A stretch of DNA of 64,000 bases from CBFHMJ01 sp965656875 (GCA_965656875.1 CBFHMJ010000018.1:151912-215911); one strand, 5' to 3'. Counted from the first letter of the stretch, positions 35,991 through 46,181 are shown. Program-made: numbers and translations. Notes: a model not told the origin generated them from the sequence alone.

Positions 35991-38300
35991 ATGAGTACAG
36001 TATCAGTAGAACACTACCGGGCCGATGAGCAGGAAAACGATACTCATCAAAGCTTTCTTATAGAGGGTGCCGGATGTGCCAGTTGTGTAAAGAAAATAGA
36101 ATCGGCAGTCAATAAATTAGAAGGCGTAGAAAACGCTTCGATGAACTTTGTTCAAAGAACTGTAACGGTTGATGGTTTAAGTTCAGAAGGCTTAATAATT
36201 CAGGCGATTGAGGATATTGGTTATAAAGCTATTCCGTTGGTCGATGAAGCAAACGCAGTAGAAGAAAAAGAAAAAGCTGATCAGGCTTACACAAAGCGTT
36301 TGTTTATCGAGATGGCGGCTGCGCTTTCGCTGGGTATTCCCATGATGCTATACGGACTCCTGGGAGGAGAAATGTCAGTCAACTCTGCAAGGGAACAGCA
36401 GATTTGGCTGGCAGTTGGCCTCGTTACCGGTTTTGTGATGTTTTTCGCTGGTAAGCATTTCTTTGTCGGTGCCTGGAAGTCCTTTATAAATCGTAGTTCT
36501 AACATGGATACGCTGGTTGCTCTCGGCACAGGAACGGCGTGGTTGTATTCCATGGTTGTTGTTATTTTCCCCGATTCAGTCCCACCCAATGCCCGACATC
36601 TCTACTTTGAAGCTTCCACAATGATCATTGGTTTGATCAATCTGGGCTTAGCCCTTGAGTTAAAAGCGAAAGGTCAGACATCATCTGCCATTAAGCGATT
36701 GATAGGGTTACGAGCGACAACTGCACGAATTATTGAAGGCAATGATGAAAAAGATGTTGCTGTAGAACTGGTTAAGCAGGGGGATTTATTACGTATTCGT
36801 CCTGGTGAAAAGATTCCGGTGGATTGCTTTGTTCGTTCCGGTGAATCCTGGATTGACGAGTCGATGTTGACTGGTGAGCCTGTTCCGGTTGAAAAACGTG
36901 AGGGTGATACGGTCACCGCCGGAACGATTAATGGTAATGGTTCATTGGTATGTGTTGCTGAGCGAGTCGGGAAAGATACCACCATTGCAAAAATAATCAG
37001 CATGGTTAAGCAGGCACAAAACAGTAAACCTGCCATAGGACGTCTGGCCGATCAAATCTCCGGAATCTTCGTGCCAGTTGTATTGATTATCGCAGTATTA
37101 TCAGCTCTTGGTTGGTTGAACTTTGCAGGTGAGCAAGCGATTTCTTATGCCGTTGTGTCGGTAACGACCGTGCTTATTATTGCGTGTCCTTGTGCGCTGG
37201 GTCTGGCGACGCCGATGTCGATTATGGTGAGTATTGGTAAAGCGGCTGAATCCGGTATTTTAATTCGCAACGGCGATGCGCTACAAAAAGCAAGCAAAGT
37301 AACACATGTTCTGTTGGATAAGACCGGCACTATTACTGAAGGTAAGCCTTCAGTTGCTGAGATTGTCAAAACACAACAGTTTGTAGAAGAAGACATTCTT
37401 GCTCGTGCGGCCAGTCTTGAAATGTCATCAGAGCATCCCATCGCTTTGGCACTGGTGAATAAGGCAAAAGAATCAAAACTAATGATATCGGCGCCTGAAG
37501 AATTTAAAGCTGAGTCAGGTTTAGGCGTCACAGGAAGTGTCGAAGGTCAGAAAGTATTGCTCGGTAATCGTCGATTCATGGTGTCGAACGACATCAATGT
37601 TGGTGAACTTGATGAAAAAGCAATTCGTTTAGCGTCTGAGGGAAATACGCCTGTCTGGTTAGCGATTGATGGCAAACTAGCGGGAATTTTCGCGATTGCA
37701 GATCCAATTAAACAAGATTCAGTTGATGCGATTCGCCGTTTGCAACAGCAAGGTATTCAGGTTGTTATGCTCACAGGGGACAACAAAAACACGGCGAAAG
37801 CTGTCGCTAATAAAGTCGGCATTGTTGAATATCATGCTGAGATGATGCCTGAAGATAAAGCTTCTCGTATTAAATCACTGCAAGAAAAGGGGTTTGTTGT
37901 TGCGATGGTGGGAGATGGTGTCAATGATGCGCCAGCTCTGGCGTTGGCTGATGTCGGCCTTGCTATCGGTAGTGGCACTGATGTCGCGATTGAAAGTGCT
38001 GATATGACGTTGATGCGGTCCTCTTTAATGAGTGTTGTTGATGCGATATCTATTAGTCATGCCGCATTATCGAACATTAAACAAAACCTGTTTGGTGCAT
38101 TCATTTACAACGTTGCTGGTCTTACTGTGGCTACAGGTATGTTTTTCCCATTATTTGGTGTGCTGTTGAATCCTGTGATAGCAGGGACAGCAATGGCATT
38201 TTCATCAGTGACGGTTGTATCGAATGCCAACAGACTGCGGTTATTTAAGTCAGATAGTCAGGCAGCATTTTCAACTGAAAAAGCGGCAGGAGTTGCATAA
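35991..38300 (+). CDS. copA: Cu(+)-exporting P1B-type ATPase
   Basis: Inner-membrane copper efflux ATPase, 769 residues from the ATG at 35991 (SD AGGG). A single N-terminal HMA domain has GAGCASC (Cys29/Cys32), eight membrane segments, the TGE loop LTGEPVP, the transport motif IACPCALGLATP (Cys399-Cys401), the phosphorylated Asp443 in DKTGT, the HP motif SEHPIALA and the hinge GDGVNDAPALA. The CPC motif and neighbouring residues YN..MxxSS-like near the C-terminus fit the Cu(+) subclass. It is paired with a divergent MerR regulator and a 31-residue peptide gene downstream. Confidence 0.95.
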   Translation: MSTVSVEHYRADEQENDTHQSFLIEGAGCASCVKKIESAVNKLEGVENASMNFVQRTVTVDGLSSEGLIIQAIEDIGYKAIPLVDEANAVEEKEKADQAYTKRLFIEMAAALSLGIPMMLYGLLGGEMSVNSAREQQIWLAVGLVTGFVMFFAGKHFFVGAWKSFINRSSNMDTLVALGTGTAWLYSMVVVIFPDSVPPNARHLYFEASTMIIGLINLGLALELKAKGQTSSAIKRLIGLRATTARIIEGNDEKDVAVELVKQGDLLRIRPGEKIPVDCFVRSGESWIDESMLTGEPVPVEKREGDTVTAGTINGNGSLVCVAERVGKDTTIAKIISMVKQAQNSKPAIGRLADQISGIFVPVVLIIAVLSALGWLNFAGEQAISYAVVSVTTVLIIACPCALGLATPMSIMVSIGKAAESGILIRNGDALQKASKVTHVLLDKTGTITEGKPSVAEIVKTQQFVEEDILARAASLEMSSEHPIALALVNKAKESKLMISAPEEFKAESGLGVTGSVEGQKVLLGNRRFMVSNDINVGELDEKAIRLASEGNTPVWLAIDGKLAGIFAIADPIKQDSVDAIRRLQQQGIQVVMLTGDNKNTAKAVANKVGIVEYHAEMMPEDKASRIKSLQEKGFVVAMVGDGVNDAPALALADVGLAIGSGTDVAIESADMTLMRSSLMSVVDAISISHAALSNIKQNLFGAFIYNVAGLTVATGMFFPLFGVLLNPVIAGTAMAFSSVTVVSNANRLRLFKSDSQAAFSTEKAAGVA

Positions 38301-38396
38301 ATGTTGATGATAAATATGATTGGATTTGCATTGATTATTGCCATTATCTGGTGGTTTAAATTATGGCCACAATCAGAAAAAACAGATAAGAAATAG
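38301..38396 (+). CDS. 31-residue membrane peptide downstream of copA
   Basis: This small open frame starts with ATG directly after the copA stop codon. It encodes MLMINMIGFALIIAIIWWFKL, a single hydrophobic helix with a WW end, then a short charged tail. The sequence resembles the N-terminal anchor of cupredoxin-like proteins often encoded next to copper ATPases, but the cupredoxin domain is missing. It is probably co-translated with copA (no gap). The function is unknown; it could be a small CopA partner or a remnant. Confidence 0.6.
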   Translation: MLMINMIGFALIIAIIWWFKLWPQSEKTDKK

Positions 38397-38409
38397 CGAT
38401 CAATGATAG

Positions 38410-38577
38410 CTATAAACAAAGGCTGCCAAATGGCAGCCTTTGTTGTTTAAGGACTACAACTTCGTCAGCCTCGTCGAGTCTGCTGGCCTTTAAAATCTCA
38501 CCTTCAACGAATATCTCAATGGTTTTAACCTGAAAATTCACAGGTTTACTATCGGAACAGTTATAGCTATATGGCAT
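38410..38577 (-). CDS. Possible small hypothetical gene or 3' remnant
   Basis: A 55-codon frame on the minus strand, beginning MPYSYNCSDSKPVNF and ending at a TAG just past the copA terminator. The frame stays open without a start codon for another ~24 codons upstream (RKASPICHIAINKPKET), with coding-like codon use. It may be the end of a decayed gene, or a real gene whose start is lost or non-ATG. I see no Shine-Dalgarno. It is the only coding-like signal in the 300-bp gap before the thioredoxin-fold gene. Confidence 0.3.
   Translation of the reverse strand: MPYSYNCSDSKPVNFQVKTIEIFVEGEILKASRLDEADEVVVLKQQRLPFGSLCL
38417..38448. terminator. Terminator after the copA operon
   Basis: An 11-bp perfect stem CAAAGGCTGCC/GGCAGCCTTTG has loop AAAT, followed by TTGTTT. 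It would also act on any minus-strand transcript coming from the right. Confidence 0.88.
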
Positions 38578-38706
38578 AGTTTCTTTTGGTTTATTGATAG
38601 CAATGTGGCATATAGGAGAAGCTTTACGATCTGGACGACATCGAAAAGTCTATAGTATAGTCCTGTGTCTTAATTGGTTACGTGGAAGCACCGGTTAACA
38701 AGCGTT

Positions 38707-39207
38707 ATGAAAGATTGGTTGGATCAAAAGAATCATTTCATTATTTTTGCCGTTATCGTCATGGCTTATTTGCTATTGGCGTCGGATGATATGTACAGTC
38801 GTATTGACCGTGATAGTGAATCAGAGCTACAAGCGTTGTCATTTGACTGGGTAGTTTGGGATAAAAAACAGATCCTGAGCCAGGCAAGAACATCCAATCA
38901 ACACATTTTATTAAACGTATCACTGAAACACTGTCAGCAATGCGCCAAAATGGAGAACAGGACATACCGTCACCAGGGCGTACAGCAATTAGTGAAGCAA
39001 TTTTATATCCCCGTAAAAATCACCTCAGAAACACAGGCAATTAAAATCTTAGGTCCAAATTATGACTATTCAAAGCCAGTGACCGTCATTATGGATGCAA
39101 GGGGAGCGGTCTTTAATTCTCATACTGGCTTTATTAAAGACCGTTCAATGGAATGGATGCTACAAGCATTTTCTGAACGCCGGGTGGAAGCAACAGAGGC
39201 TTATTAA
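38707..39207 (+). CDS. Membrane-anchored thioredoxin-fold protein
   Basis: A 166-residue protein with one N-terminal membrane helix (HFIIFAVIVMAYLLLAS) and a periplasmic thioredoxin-like domain. The redox motif is CQQC in LLNVSLKHCQQCAKMENRTY; YDYSKPVTVIMDARGAV contains the cis-proline. This resembles DUF255/DsbD-gamma-like domains. The substrate is unknown. The frame is open further upstream but only from a TTG; I use the ATG at 38707. It converges on barA. Confidence 0.75.
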   Translation: MKDWLDQKNHFIIFAVIVMAYLLLASDDMYSRIDRDSESELQALSFDWVVWDKKQILSQARTSNQHILLNVSLKHCQQCAKMENRTYRHQGVQQLVKQFYIPVKITSETQAIKILGPNYDYSKPVTVIMDARGAVFNSHTGFIKDRSMEWMLQAFSERRVEATEAY

Positions 39208-39273
39208 TTGTTACACCGGATGTGCTGCCAGTATCAGACAGATTCACCGTCAGGCTCTTCTGGCAATATTCCC

Positions 39274-42063
39274 TCAGGAATGTGTGCTGCTCCATTCGGC
39301 AATGTCATTTTCAAGATGCTCCATTTCATCCAGTAATTCCATGAGTTCAGGTTCCAGTTCTAACCAGCCAGTCTTGTTTTTTAAGCCAGTTTCAATCAAC
39401 TCTGCCAGATTTTTAAGCACAGGCACGCCAGTGTAACAGCACGCGCCATGTAGCTTATGAACATGATTCAGAATAGCTTGCTGATCATCATTTTCCATTC
39501 CTTCTGAAATTAGTTCTCGATGTTCAGGGATACTGTCAACCAGCATGAGTAACATATCCAGGGCTAAATCATCTTTGCCGCCTGCGCGTTGCAGTGCGAG
39601 TGACCAGTCGATTTTATCACTTTCAGGTCGGGCAACCGGATTATTTGTCTCGTAAGTACTGGCATCTTCTTTTTGTTGAGTCAGGGTCGAATCATTGGTG
39701 TATTCGATGATCGACAAGCGAAGCATTTCTTCATCCAGCGGCTTGGTCAGGTAGCTGTTAAAACCACTCTCCAGTAATCGTTCTTTTTCGCCCGCCAGAG
39801 CGTGCGCAGTGACCGCGATAATAGGCGTATTCTCATTGGGGGTGGATTCTTTAATGCGCTGACAGGCTGTAACTCCATCCATGACAGGCATTTGAATATC
39901 CATGAAAATCAGGTCATAGGTTTTATTGGTGCAGGTTTCCAGTGCCTGAAGCCCGTTTGAGGCAATATCGATATGCTCGACAATTTCTGACAGTAAGGAA
40001 CGAATGAGTTTGAGGTTTGCATCATTGTCATCAACAGCCAGAACTGAGATTTGTGATTTTGCAAATGTCGTACTTTTCTCTGGAATTATGTATGACTGAT
40101 TATCCCAGGGTTGAGAAATAGCGGTGGAGAGTTTTCTTGGATTAATTGGCTTACTCAGGCAGCTACGAACACCTGAACCAATAAATGCCTCTCTCATGTT
40201 AGCTGAAATGGTGTCTACTAACAGGTAAAGGTACTGGCAAACCGGACGAACCCGATCGATTAACTCTTTTATTTCATTGATCAGGCTGGGGGATACATTG
40301 TGTCCGATAATCGCGATATCGACTCGTTGCCCCGATTCAACAAAACTCAGTAATTCATCAATCGTCGATAGCGTGGTGACGTGAAGCGACCAGGATTCAA
40401 GAGTCTCAGTTGTAGAACGTCGTGTATGTTCGTGTGATTCAAAATAAACGACCGATTTACCTTCCAGATTTCTTACCGAAAGAGGGGCTGAAAGTGGCAC
40501 TGAATGAAGTTTGCAGGTGAAGGTGAACCAGAAAGTTGACCCGTTGTTTTCGACACTGTTAAAGCCAATATCACCACCCATTGCCTTAGCCAGTTTTTGT
40601 GAAATGATTAAGCCAAGACCTGTTCCACCGTATCGTCGGGTGATGCTGCTATCGGCCTGACCAAATGCTTCAAATAATGTGGCTTGTTGTTTTTCCGAAA
40701 TACCAATTCCGGTGTCATCTACGATGGCCTTCAGTGTGATTAATCCATTCTGTTCTTTCACCGGAATGATATCAATGGTGATACTTCCTTTCTCAGTGAA
40801 TTTAATCGCATTTCCAATTAAGTTAGTAAATACTTGCTTAAGCCGTGTCGGGTCACCAATATAGTCATCTGGTGTATTTGCTGAAATATTGACGGATAAT
40901 TCCAGCTTTTTATCGTGCGCACTGGGAGCCAATAACGTCATGATTTCGGCAATGCTGTCACGGAGAGGGAAAGGAATTTCTTCCAATACCATTCTGCCGG
41001 CTTCTAACTTAGAAAAATCCAGAATGTCGTTAATGATTGATAACAGGTTATTGGCTGATTTTTCGATGGTGTCCAGGTAGTCCCGTTGATTCTCTTTAAG
41101 AGGCGTTTTCATTAGCTGGCGGGTAAATCCAATGACACCATTCAGCGGCGTTCGTAGCTCGTGACTCATGTTGGCCAGGAATTCGGATTTCACCTGATTT
41201 GCTTCCTGAGCTTTACGTTTTGCAAGGTCCAGTTCAACGTTCTGGATTTCAATCTGTTCCAGTGTTTCTCGTAAATCCCAGGTGGCCTGGTCAACATTGC
41301 TTTGCAGTTCTTCCCGGTGATTACTCAACGAGGCTGCCATTGAATTAATGCCGTTTTTCAGGAGTTCCAGTTCACCAACCTGTGGCACTGTTAAACGAGT
41401 ATCGAATTTTCCTTCCCGGATTCTGTCTACAGCGCTAACCATTTCTTTAACCGGACTGGTGACACGTTTTATCAGATAAAAGGAAAATAACGCACTGAGT
41501 AAAATAGCCATGCCAACAAGCGCTATGCTTTCAATGACGGTTTCGTATTGCTTCAATACCGCATCGTGAAGACTTAGTTGCAGGGAAACGTATCCCAGAT
41601 ATGTACTGTCGGCAGGAAAACCGGTGACCCGGTCGTAATTGATGTTACTTTCGCTAATGATCGGCGCACGTACAATTAAATGCTGGTCTGTTTTTTCAAA
41701 TGTGGTTGTGACGGGTTGAGGTTCTCCCGGACGAAGTCGGAGTGCATCGGTTTCTTTATTATGAGCGCTGGCCAGTGCGACTTGATGGTCAGGGTTAAAG
41801 ACAACGATTGTCAGAACCAGCGGGGAGTTGTTGACATGGGCATTGTGCAGGATCTGGCGGAGTTTTCGGTTATCCCGTTTTTCGATGACTTCAGCACTAA
41901 TACCGGCGATGGGTTCGATAATATCTTTGCCGCGTTTTTTGAGATCATTATCTAACTCACCGTAGCGAGTAATAGCAATCCAGATAACGATAATGACACC
42001 AATTAGCGTCGTGGGTATCAGGGTTAAAAATAAAACCCACTCTTTAAGACCTATTTTGCTCAT
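39274..42063 (-). CDS. barA: Hybrid sensor histidine kinase BarA/GacS
   Basis: Membrane sensor that phosphorylates UvrY/GacA and thus controls Csr/Rsm small RNAs. The 929-residue chain has an N-terminal helix, a periplasmic sensor, a second helix (about 180-200), HAMP (about 200-250), HisKA with His301 in FLANMSHELRTPLNG, the HATPase domain (NLIGNAIKFTEKG, GGTGLGLIISQKL), a degenerate receiver, a true receiver (LIFMDIQMPVMDG) and a C-terminal HPt with HKLHGAC. It is divergent from rlmD-relA-mazG, the conserved enteric order. A degenerate first receiver is also seen in BarA proteins. Confidence 0.95.
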   Translation of the reverse strand: MSKIGLKEWVLFLTLIPTTLIGVIIVIWIAITRYGELDNDLKKRGKDIIEPIAGISAEVIEKRDNRKLRQILHNAHVNNSPLVLTIVVFNPDHQVALASAHNKETDALRLRPGEPQPVTTTFEKTDQHLIVRAPIISESNINYDRVTGFPADSTYLGYVSLQLSLHDAVLKQYETVIESIALVGMAILLSALFSFYLIKRVTSPVKEMVSAVDRIREGKFDTRLTVPQVGELELLKNGINSMAASLSNHREELQSNVDQATWDLRETLEQIEIQNVELDLAKRKAQEANQVKSEFLANMSHELRTPLNGVIGFTRQLMKTPLKENQRDYLDTIEKSANNLLSIINDILDFSKLEAGRMVLEEIPFPLRDSIAEIMTLLAPSAHDKKLELSVNISANTPDDYIGDPTRLKQVFTNLIGNAIKFTEKGSITIDIIPVKEQNGLITLKAIVDDTGIGISEKQQATLFEAFGQADSSITRRYGGTGLGLIISQKLAKAMGGDIGFNSVENNGSTFWFTFTCKLHSVPLSAPLSVRNLEGKSVVYFESHEHTRRSTTETLESWSLHVTTLSTIDELLSFVESGQRVDIAIIGHNVSPSLINEIKELIDRVRPVCQYLYLLVDTISANMREAFIGSGVRSCLSKPINPRKLSTAISQPWDNQSYIIPEKSTTFAKSQISVLAVDDNDANLKLIRSLLSEIVEHIDIASNGLQALETCTNKTYDLIFMDIQMPVMDGVTACQRIKESTPNENTPIIAVTAHALAGEKERLLESGFNSYLTKPLDEEMLRLSIIEYTNDSTLTQQKEDASTYETNNPVARPESDKIDWSLALQRAGGKDDLALDMLLMLVDSIPEHRELISEGMENDDQQAILNHVHKLHGACCYTGVPVLKNLAELIETGLKNKTGWLELEPELMELLDEMEHLENDIAEWSSTHS

Positions 42064-42477
42064 GATTATTCGTCGTCATTGACTGCCCGTCTGTTACTAA
42101 ATCAGTCAGGCGTTAAAATATTCTACCGTGTAAATGAAAGCCCCCGATTTGGCTGCCGGGGGTGAAACTATCGTTGCCAGCCGTATAATGGCATATCTTT
42201 TTAACTAAGCCTATAAACACATGTACCAGTTATTAGAGCATGCTGACTTTTTTGGATGAACTTTTGTTCGATTTCAAAAGCATTTCAAGTGGCTGATATG
42301 GCGTAATTGCAGGGCCAGATTAGCAATCGTTTGTAAATCTGCAATAAGCTACTGTACAGGCTAGTGTAATAGTTATGATCAAAGGTCAACGGACCTTAAT
42401 CTCAACACCCGTAATTCATTCTGACGTCGACCACCAAAATCGTCTGGGATGATCCATGTGATTCAAGAGGACAGCGC
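42064..42477. other. barA-rlmD divergent intergenic region
   Basis: No gene is seen in 414 bp. A GC-rich inverted repeat CCCCCG/CGGGGG lies at 42141-42162 without a T-run. A TATAAT at 42184-42189 could be a plus-strand -10 box. I looked for repeated GGA motifs of a Csr-type sRNA and did not find them. Confidence 0.45.
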
Positions 42478-43869
42478 GTGGCGCAATTTTTTAAACCGGC
42501 AAAAAAACAAAAACGAACCAATCAACACCTGACCGTGGCTATTGAACAACTAGACCATGAATGCACTGGTGTTGGTTTTACCCATAACAAAACCTGTTTT
42601 GTTACGGGAGCATTACCGGGCGAAACTGTAAAAGCCAAAATTACCGACGATCAAAAGAATCACTACCGAGCCGACGTAGTGACCGTTGTAACAGCATCAT
42701 CTGATCGTAAAAATCCAGATTGCCAACATGCCGACGTATGCGGTGGCTGCCAGTTGCAGCACCTGACTGACGAGCAACAAGTCATGTTTAAGCAGCAAGG
42801 TGTTGAGCGACTCATCAAAAAAGCGACTGGACTGGATACCATTCAATGGACTGATTCAATAACAGCAGATGCCTGGGGTTATCGCCGTCGCGCTCGTATC
42901 GGTGTCTGGTTCGATAAGAAATCGAAAACATCAACCGTGGGTTTTCGCCGTCGTGGCGATAAATCAATTATTCAGGTTGATCAATGTCTTACGTTAGTGG
43001 ATGAATTTCACCCGATATTTTCTGTCTTTAATGCGTTATTGCCTCAACTATCAATGGGACGTGCGGTAACACACCTTGAAGCCATTGGTGCAGATAATAT
43101 GGCTGCGGTGATCATTCGCCATACTCGACCAATGAGTGATATGGATAGACAACTACTGCTTAGCACAGGTCGTCAACATGGCTGGACCATGATTTCTGAG
43201 CCTGACTCTGGTCAGTATGTTGTGATCGAACAAACAGGCAATTCGACGGTGCCTGAGCTCTCTTATCAACTTAACATTGCGCATGAACACAAAGAAAATA
43301 TAACGGTGGCGTTTACACCTGAGCATTTTATTCAGGTCAATAAAACGATTAATCAGCGCATGGTGGCGCAGGCATTGCAGTGGTTAAATTTGTCATCAGA
43401 TGACATCGTGCTGGATTTATTCTGTGGTGTTGGCAATTTCTCATTGGCAATGGCGCCTTATTGCCAGCAAGTTGTTGGTGTTGAAGGTGTTTTATCGATG
43501 ATAAAACAAGCCAGATATAATGCTGAGCTTAATGAACTTTCCAATATCAGTTTCTGGTGTGAAGATTTATCATCAGACTGGAGCGCACAGAAGTGGTGCA
43601 AACACGCGTTTACTCATGTGCTGCTTGATCCTGCAAGAGCGGGGGCATTACAAGCTGTTCAGCGGATGAATCAGTTATCACCGGATGTAATCGTTTACGT
43701 CTCATGTAATCCGGCTACGTTTGCCAGAGACTGCAAAATATTACTTGAACAAGGTTATGATTTAGGTAACGTGAGCATCATGAACATGTTTCCACAGACT
43801 TCTCATGTTGAATTGATGGCTAAGTTTGAACGGCGGAAAAAACGTCGCCTATCAACAAAGGCTGGATAA
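42478..43869 (+). CDS. rlmD: 23S rRNA (uracil-1939-C5)-methyltransferase RlmD
   Basis: SAM-dependent methyltransferase of 23S rRNA, 463 residues. An N-terminal TRAM domain is followed by the iron-sulfur cysteines CQHADVCGGCQLQHL. The SAM fold has VLDLFCGVGNFSLAMA and the catalytic region DPARAG plus YVSCNPATFARD (nucleophilic Cys). It starts with GTG at 42478 after AAGAGG. It is followed by relA at 56 bp, the conserved barA/rlmD/relA neighbourhood. Confidence 0.95.
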   Translation: MAQFFKPAKKQKRTNQHLTVAIEQLDHECTGVGFTHNKTCFVTGALPGETVKAKITDDQKNHYRADVVTVVTASSDRKNPDCQHADVCGGCQLQHLTDEQQVMFKQQGVERLIKKATGLDTIQWTDSITADAWGYRRRARIGVWFDKKSKTSTVGFRRRGDKSIIQVDQCLTLVDEFHPIFSVFNALLPQLSMGRAVTHLEAIGADNMAAVIIRHTRPMSDMDRQLLLSTGRQHGWTMISEPDSGQYVVIEQTGNSTVPELSYQLNIAHEHKENITVAFTPEHFIQVNKTINQRMVAQALQWLNLSSDDIVLDLFCGVGNFSLAMAPYCQQVVGVEGVLSMIKQARYNAELNELSNISFWCEDLSSDWSAQKWCKHAFTHVLLDPARAGALQAVQRMNQLSPDVIVYVSCNPATFARDCKILLEQGYDLGNVSIMNMFPQTSHVELMAKFERRKKRRLSTKAG

Positions 43870-43925
43870 CTGTTTTTTAGTGCAGACTCCGGGCGTTACA
43901 ACATTTTTCACGGGTATATTTCATC

Positions 43926-46115
43926 ATGGTTGCAATACGACAATCTCACATAAAAGCTGATGTAATTCCTGGCAGCAACGAATGGTTGCAGCTAATTTCT
44001 CCAGGTGAGGATCAACTGTCGGTCATCCTTCAGGGAATTCAGTGGTGCCAGAAACATAGCGACGAAGGTCGCGTTAGTTGCTCTGAAGGTTGTGAAATTA
44101 TTGAGGTATTACTTGATCTGAGCATGGATAGTGATTCCTATCTGGCAGCTATGTTGTTCCCGGGGTTTTATCAGGGCATTTTTTCACTCGATGAAATAAC
44201 AACACAGTTTGGTGAAAATATTGCGACGCTTGTCGCCAGCGTTAAGCAAATGGAAGCAATGCACCTGATTCAGGATGTGCGTGATAAAAAACAAAGTGGC
44301 AGCCAGTTAGATAACATTCGAAAAATGTTATTGACGATGGTTGAAGATGTCAGAGCTATTGTTATTAAACTGGCTGAGCGTATTTGCCACTTACATCACG
44401 TTAAAGACGAAGATGAAGAAACACGCGTACTGGCCGCCAGAGAATCCAGCAGTATCTACGCACCTTTGGCTAATCGGTTGGGTATTGGTCAGCTGAAATG
44501 GGAATTGGAAGACATGTCTTTCCGATACCTACATCCAACTGAATATAAAAATATTGCCCGCTTGTTGGAAGATCGCCGAATTATCCGTGAAGAATATCTG
44601 AAAAACTTTGTCGATGCCGTGAGTGCTGAACTGGAGCGGGAAGGTATTGCAGCAAAGGTCTACGGGCGACCAAAGCACATCTACAGTATTTACCGAAAGA
44701 TGCAGAAGAAGAATTACGATTTTCAGCATCTTTATGATATCCGGGCGGTCAGAGTGATTGCTGACAGGCTTCAGGATTGTTATGCAGCATTAGGTGTTAT
44801 TCACACCAACTGGACACATTTACATAAAGAATTCGATGACTATATTGCTACTCCGAAACCTAATGGTTATCAGTCAATTCATACGGTAGTTTTAGGACCC
44901 GAAGGCAAAGCAATTGAGATTCAGATCCGTACTGAGCAAATGCATAAGGATGCGGAGCTGGGTGTCGCGGCGCACTGGAAATATAAAGAAGGTGGACAGG
45001 GCGGTAAAGTCAGTGGTTATGATGAAAAAATCCAGTGGTTACGTAAAATCCTGGAGTTTCAGGACGAGATGCTGTCTGAAGCGAATGTTAGTGATGAGAT
45101 CCGAGATCAGGTGACTGAAGATCGGGTGTATGTGTTTACGCCGTCGGGTGACATTATTGACCTGCCCATTGGCGCTACACCACTGGATTTTGCTTACTAT
45201 ATTCACACCAACATCGGCCACCGTTGTATCGGGGCCAAAGTCTTTGGCCGAATCGTGCCTTTTTCCTATGAATTAAAAACCGGTGATCAGCTGGAAATTC
45301 TGACCCAGAAGAATCCTAATCCAAGCCGTGACTGGTTAAATCCAAACCTTGGTTACTTACGAACGCCAAGAGCACGTTCTAAAGTCGCAACCTGGTTCAA
45401 GCACCAGGATCGAGATAAAAATATGATCTCCGGTAAGGAAATCCTGGAACAGGAACTGAACCGGGTTGATATGTCATTAAAAGATGTTGATCCAGCGGTT
45501 GAACGATTCAATATGACGAACCTGGATGATTTGCTTGCTGCCATTGGTGCGGGTGATGTCAAAATCAATCAGGTTGTTAATTTTCTGCATAGTCGAACCT
45601 TGCATGAAGAAGAAAGTGAAATTGATCCGCGACTGAAACAGAAAACATCGATTTCGCGTCCTTCAGACAGTGTAGAAGTAGACGGTGTCGGAAATCTGAT
45701 GACACACATGGCAAATTGCTGTAAACCTGTGCCGGGCGATTCTATCTTTGGGTACATTACGAAAGGGCGGGGCGTTGCCATTCATCGTGAGGACTGTAAT
45801 CAGTTCCGTAATCTGATGGAAGAGTCGCCTGAACGAGTGGTAGATGCTACCTGGCCGGAAAAATACTCAGGTGGTTACTCGCTGACAATCCGGATTCAGG
45901 CTCACGATCGGACCGGATTACTGAGAGATGTTACGGCTATTCTGGCCAATGAAAAAATTAACGTGTTGGGAATGAAGAGTGTCAGTGACATTAAGTCTCA
46001 GATTGCCACGTTCGATATGGATATAGAGATTTACAACATCGATATACTCAACGCAGTGCTGACTCGGCTGAGTCAGGTCAATAATGTTATTGAGGCGCGA
46101 CGATACATGCATTAG
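43926..46115 (+). CDS. relA: GTP pyrophosphokinase RelA
   Basis: Ribosome-associated (p)ppGpp synthetase for the stringent response, 729 residues. The N-terminal HD-like domain has lost its His-Asp pair (AAMLFPGFYQG), as in monofunctional RelA rather than SpoT. The synthetase domain has YDIRAVRVIADRLQDCYAALG, DDYIATPKPNGYQSIHTVV and AIEIQIRTEQMH. A TGS domain (VYVFTPSGDIIDLPIGATPLDFAYYIHT) and a C-terminal ACT domain follow. It is downstream of rlmD and upstream of mazG. Confidence 0.96.
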   Translation: MVAIRQSHIKADVIPGSNEWLQLISPGEDQLSVILQGIQWCQKHSDEGRVSCSEGCEIIEVLLDLSMDSDSYLAAMLFPGFYQGIFSLDEITTQFGENIATLVASVKQMEAMHLIQDVRDKKQSGSQLDNIRKMLLTMVEDVRAIVIKLAERICHLHHVKDEDEETRVLAARESSSIYAPLANRLGIGQLKWELEDMSFRYLHPTEYKNIARLLEDRRIIREEYLKNFVDAVSAELEREGIAAKVYGRPKHIYSIYRKMQKKNYDFQHLYDIRAVRVIADRLQDCYAALGVIHTNWTHLHKEFDDYIATPKPNGYQSIHTVVLGPEGKAIEIQIRTEQMHKDAELGVAAHWKYKEGGQGGKVSGYDEKIQWLRKILEFQDEMLSEANVSDEIRDQVTEDRVYVFTPSGDIIDLPIGATPLDFAYYIHTNIGHRCIGAKVFGRIVPFSYELKTGDQLEILTQKNPNPSRDWLNPNLGYLRTPRARSKVATWFKHQDRDKNMISGKEILEQELNRVDMSLKDVDPAVERFNMTNLDDLLAAIGAGDVKINQVVNFLHSRTLHEEESEIDPRLKQKTSISRPSDSVEVDGVGNLMTHMANCCKPVPGDSIFGYITKGRGVAIHREDCNQFRNLMEESPERVVDATWPEKYSGGYSLTIRIQAHDRTGLLRDVTAILANEKINVLGMKSVSDIKSQIATFDMDIEIYNIDILNAVLTRLSQVNNVIEARRYMH

Positions 46116-46181
46116 GGTTAACAGACCCGGGCCGCAGAAAACAGCTATGTCGTATCGTTTTGCCGGTATCAGAGGAACCTT

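Noticed and set aside
42064..42477. Csr/Rsm-type sRNA between barA and rlmD
   Set aside because: BarA would fit, but the region lacks repeated GGA loops and a terminator; only a few scattered GGA are seen.
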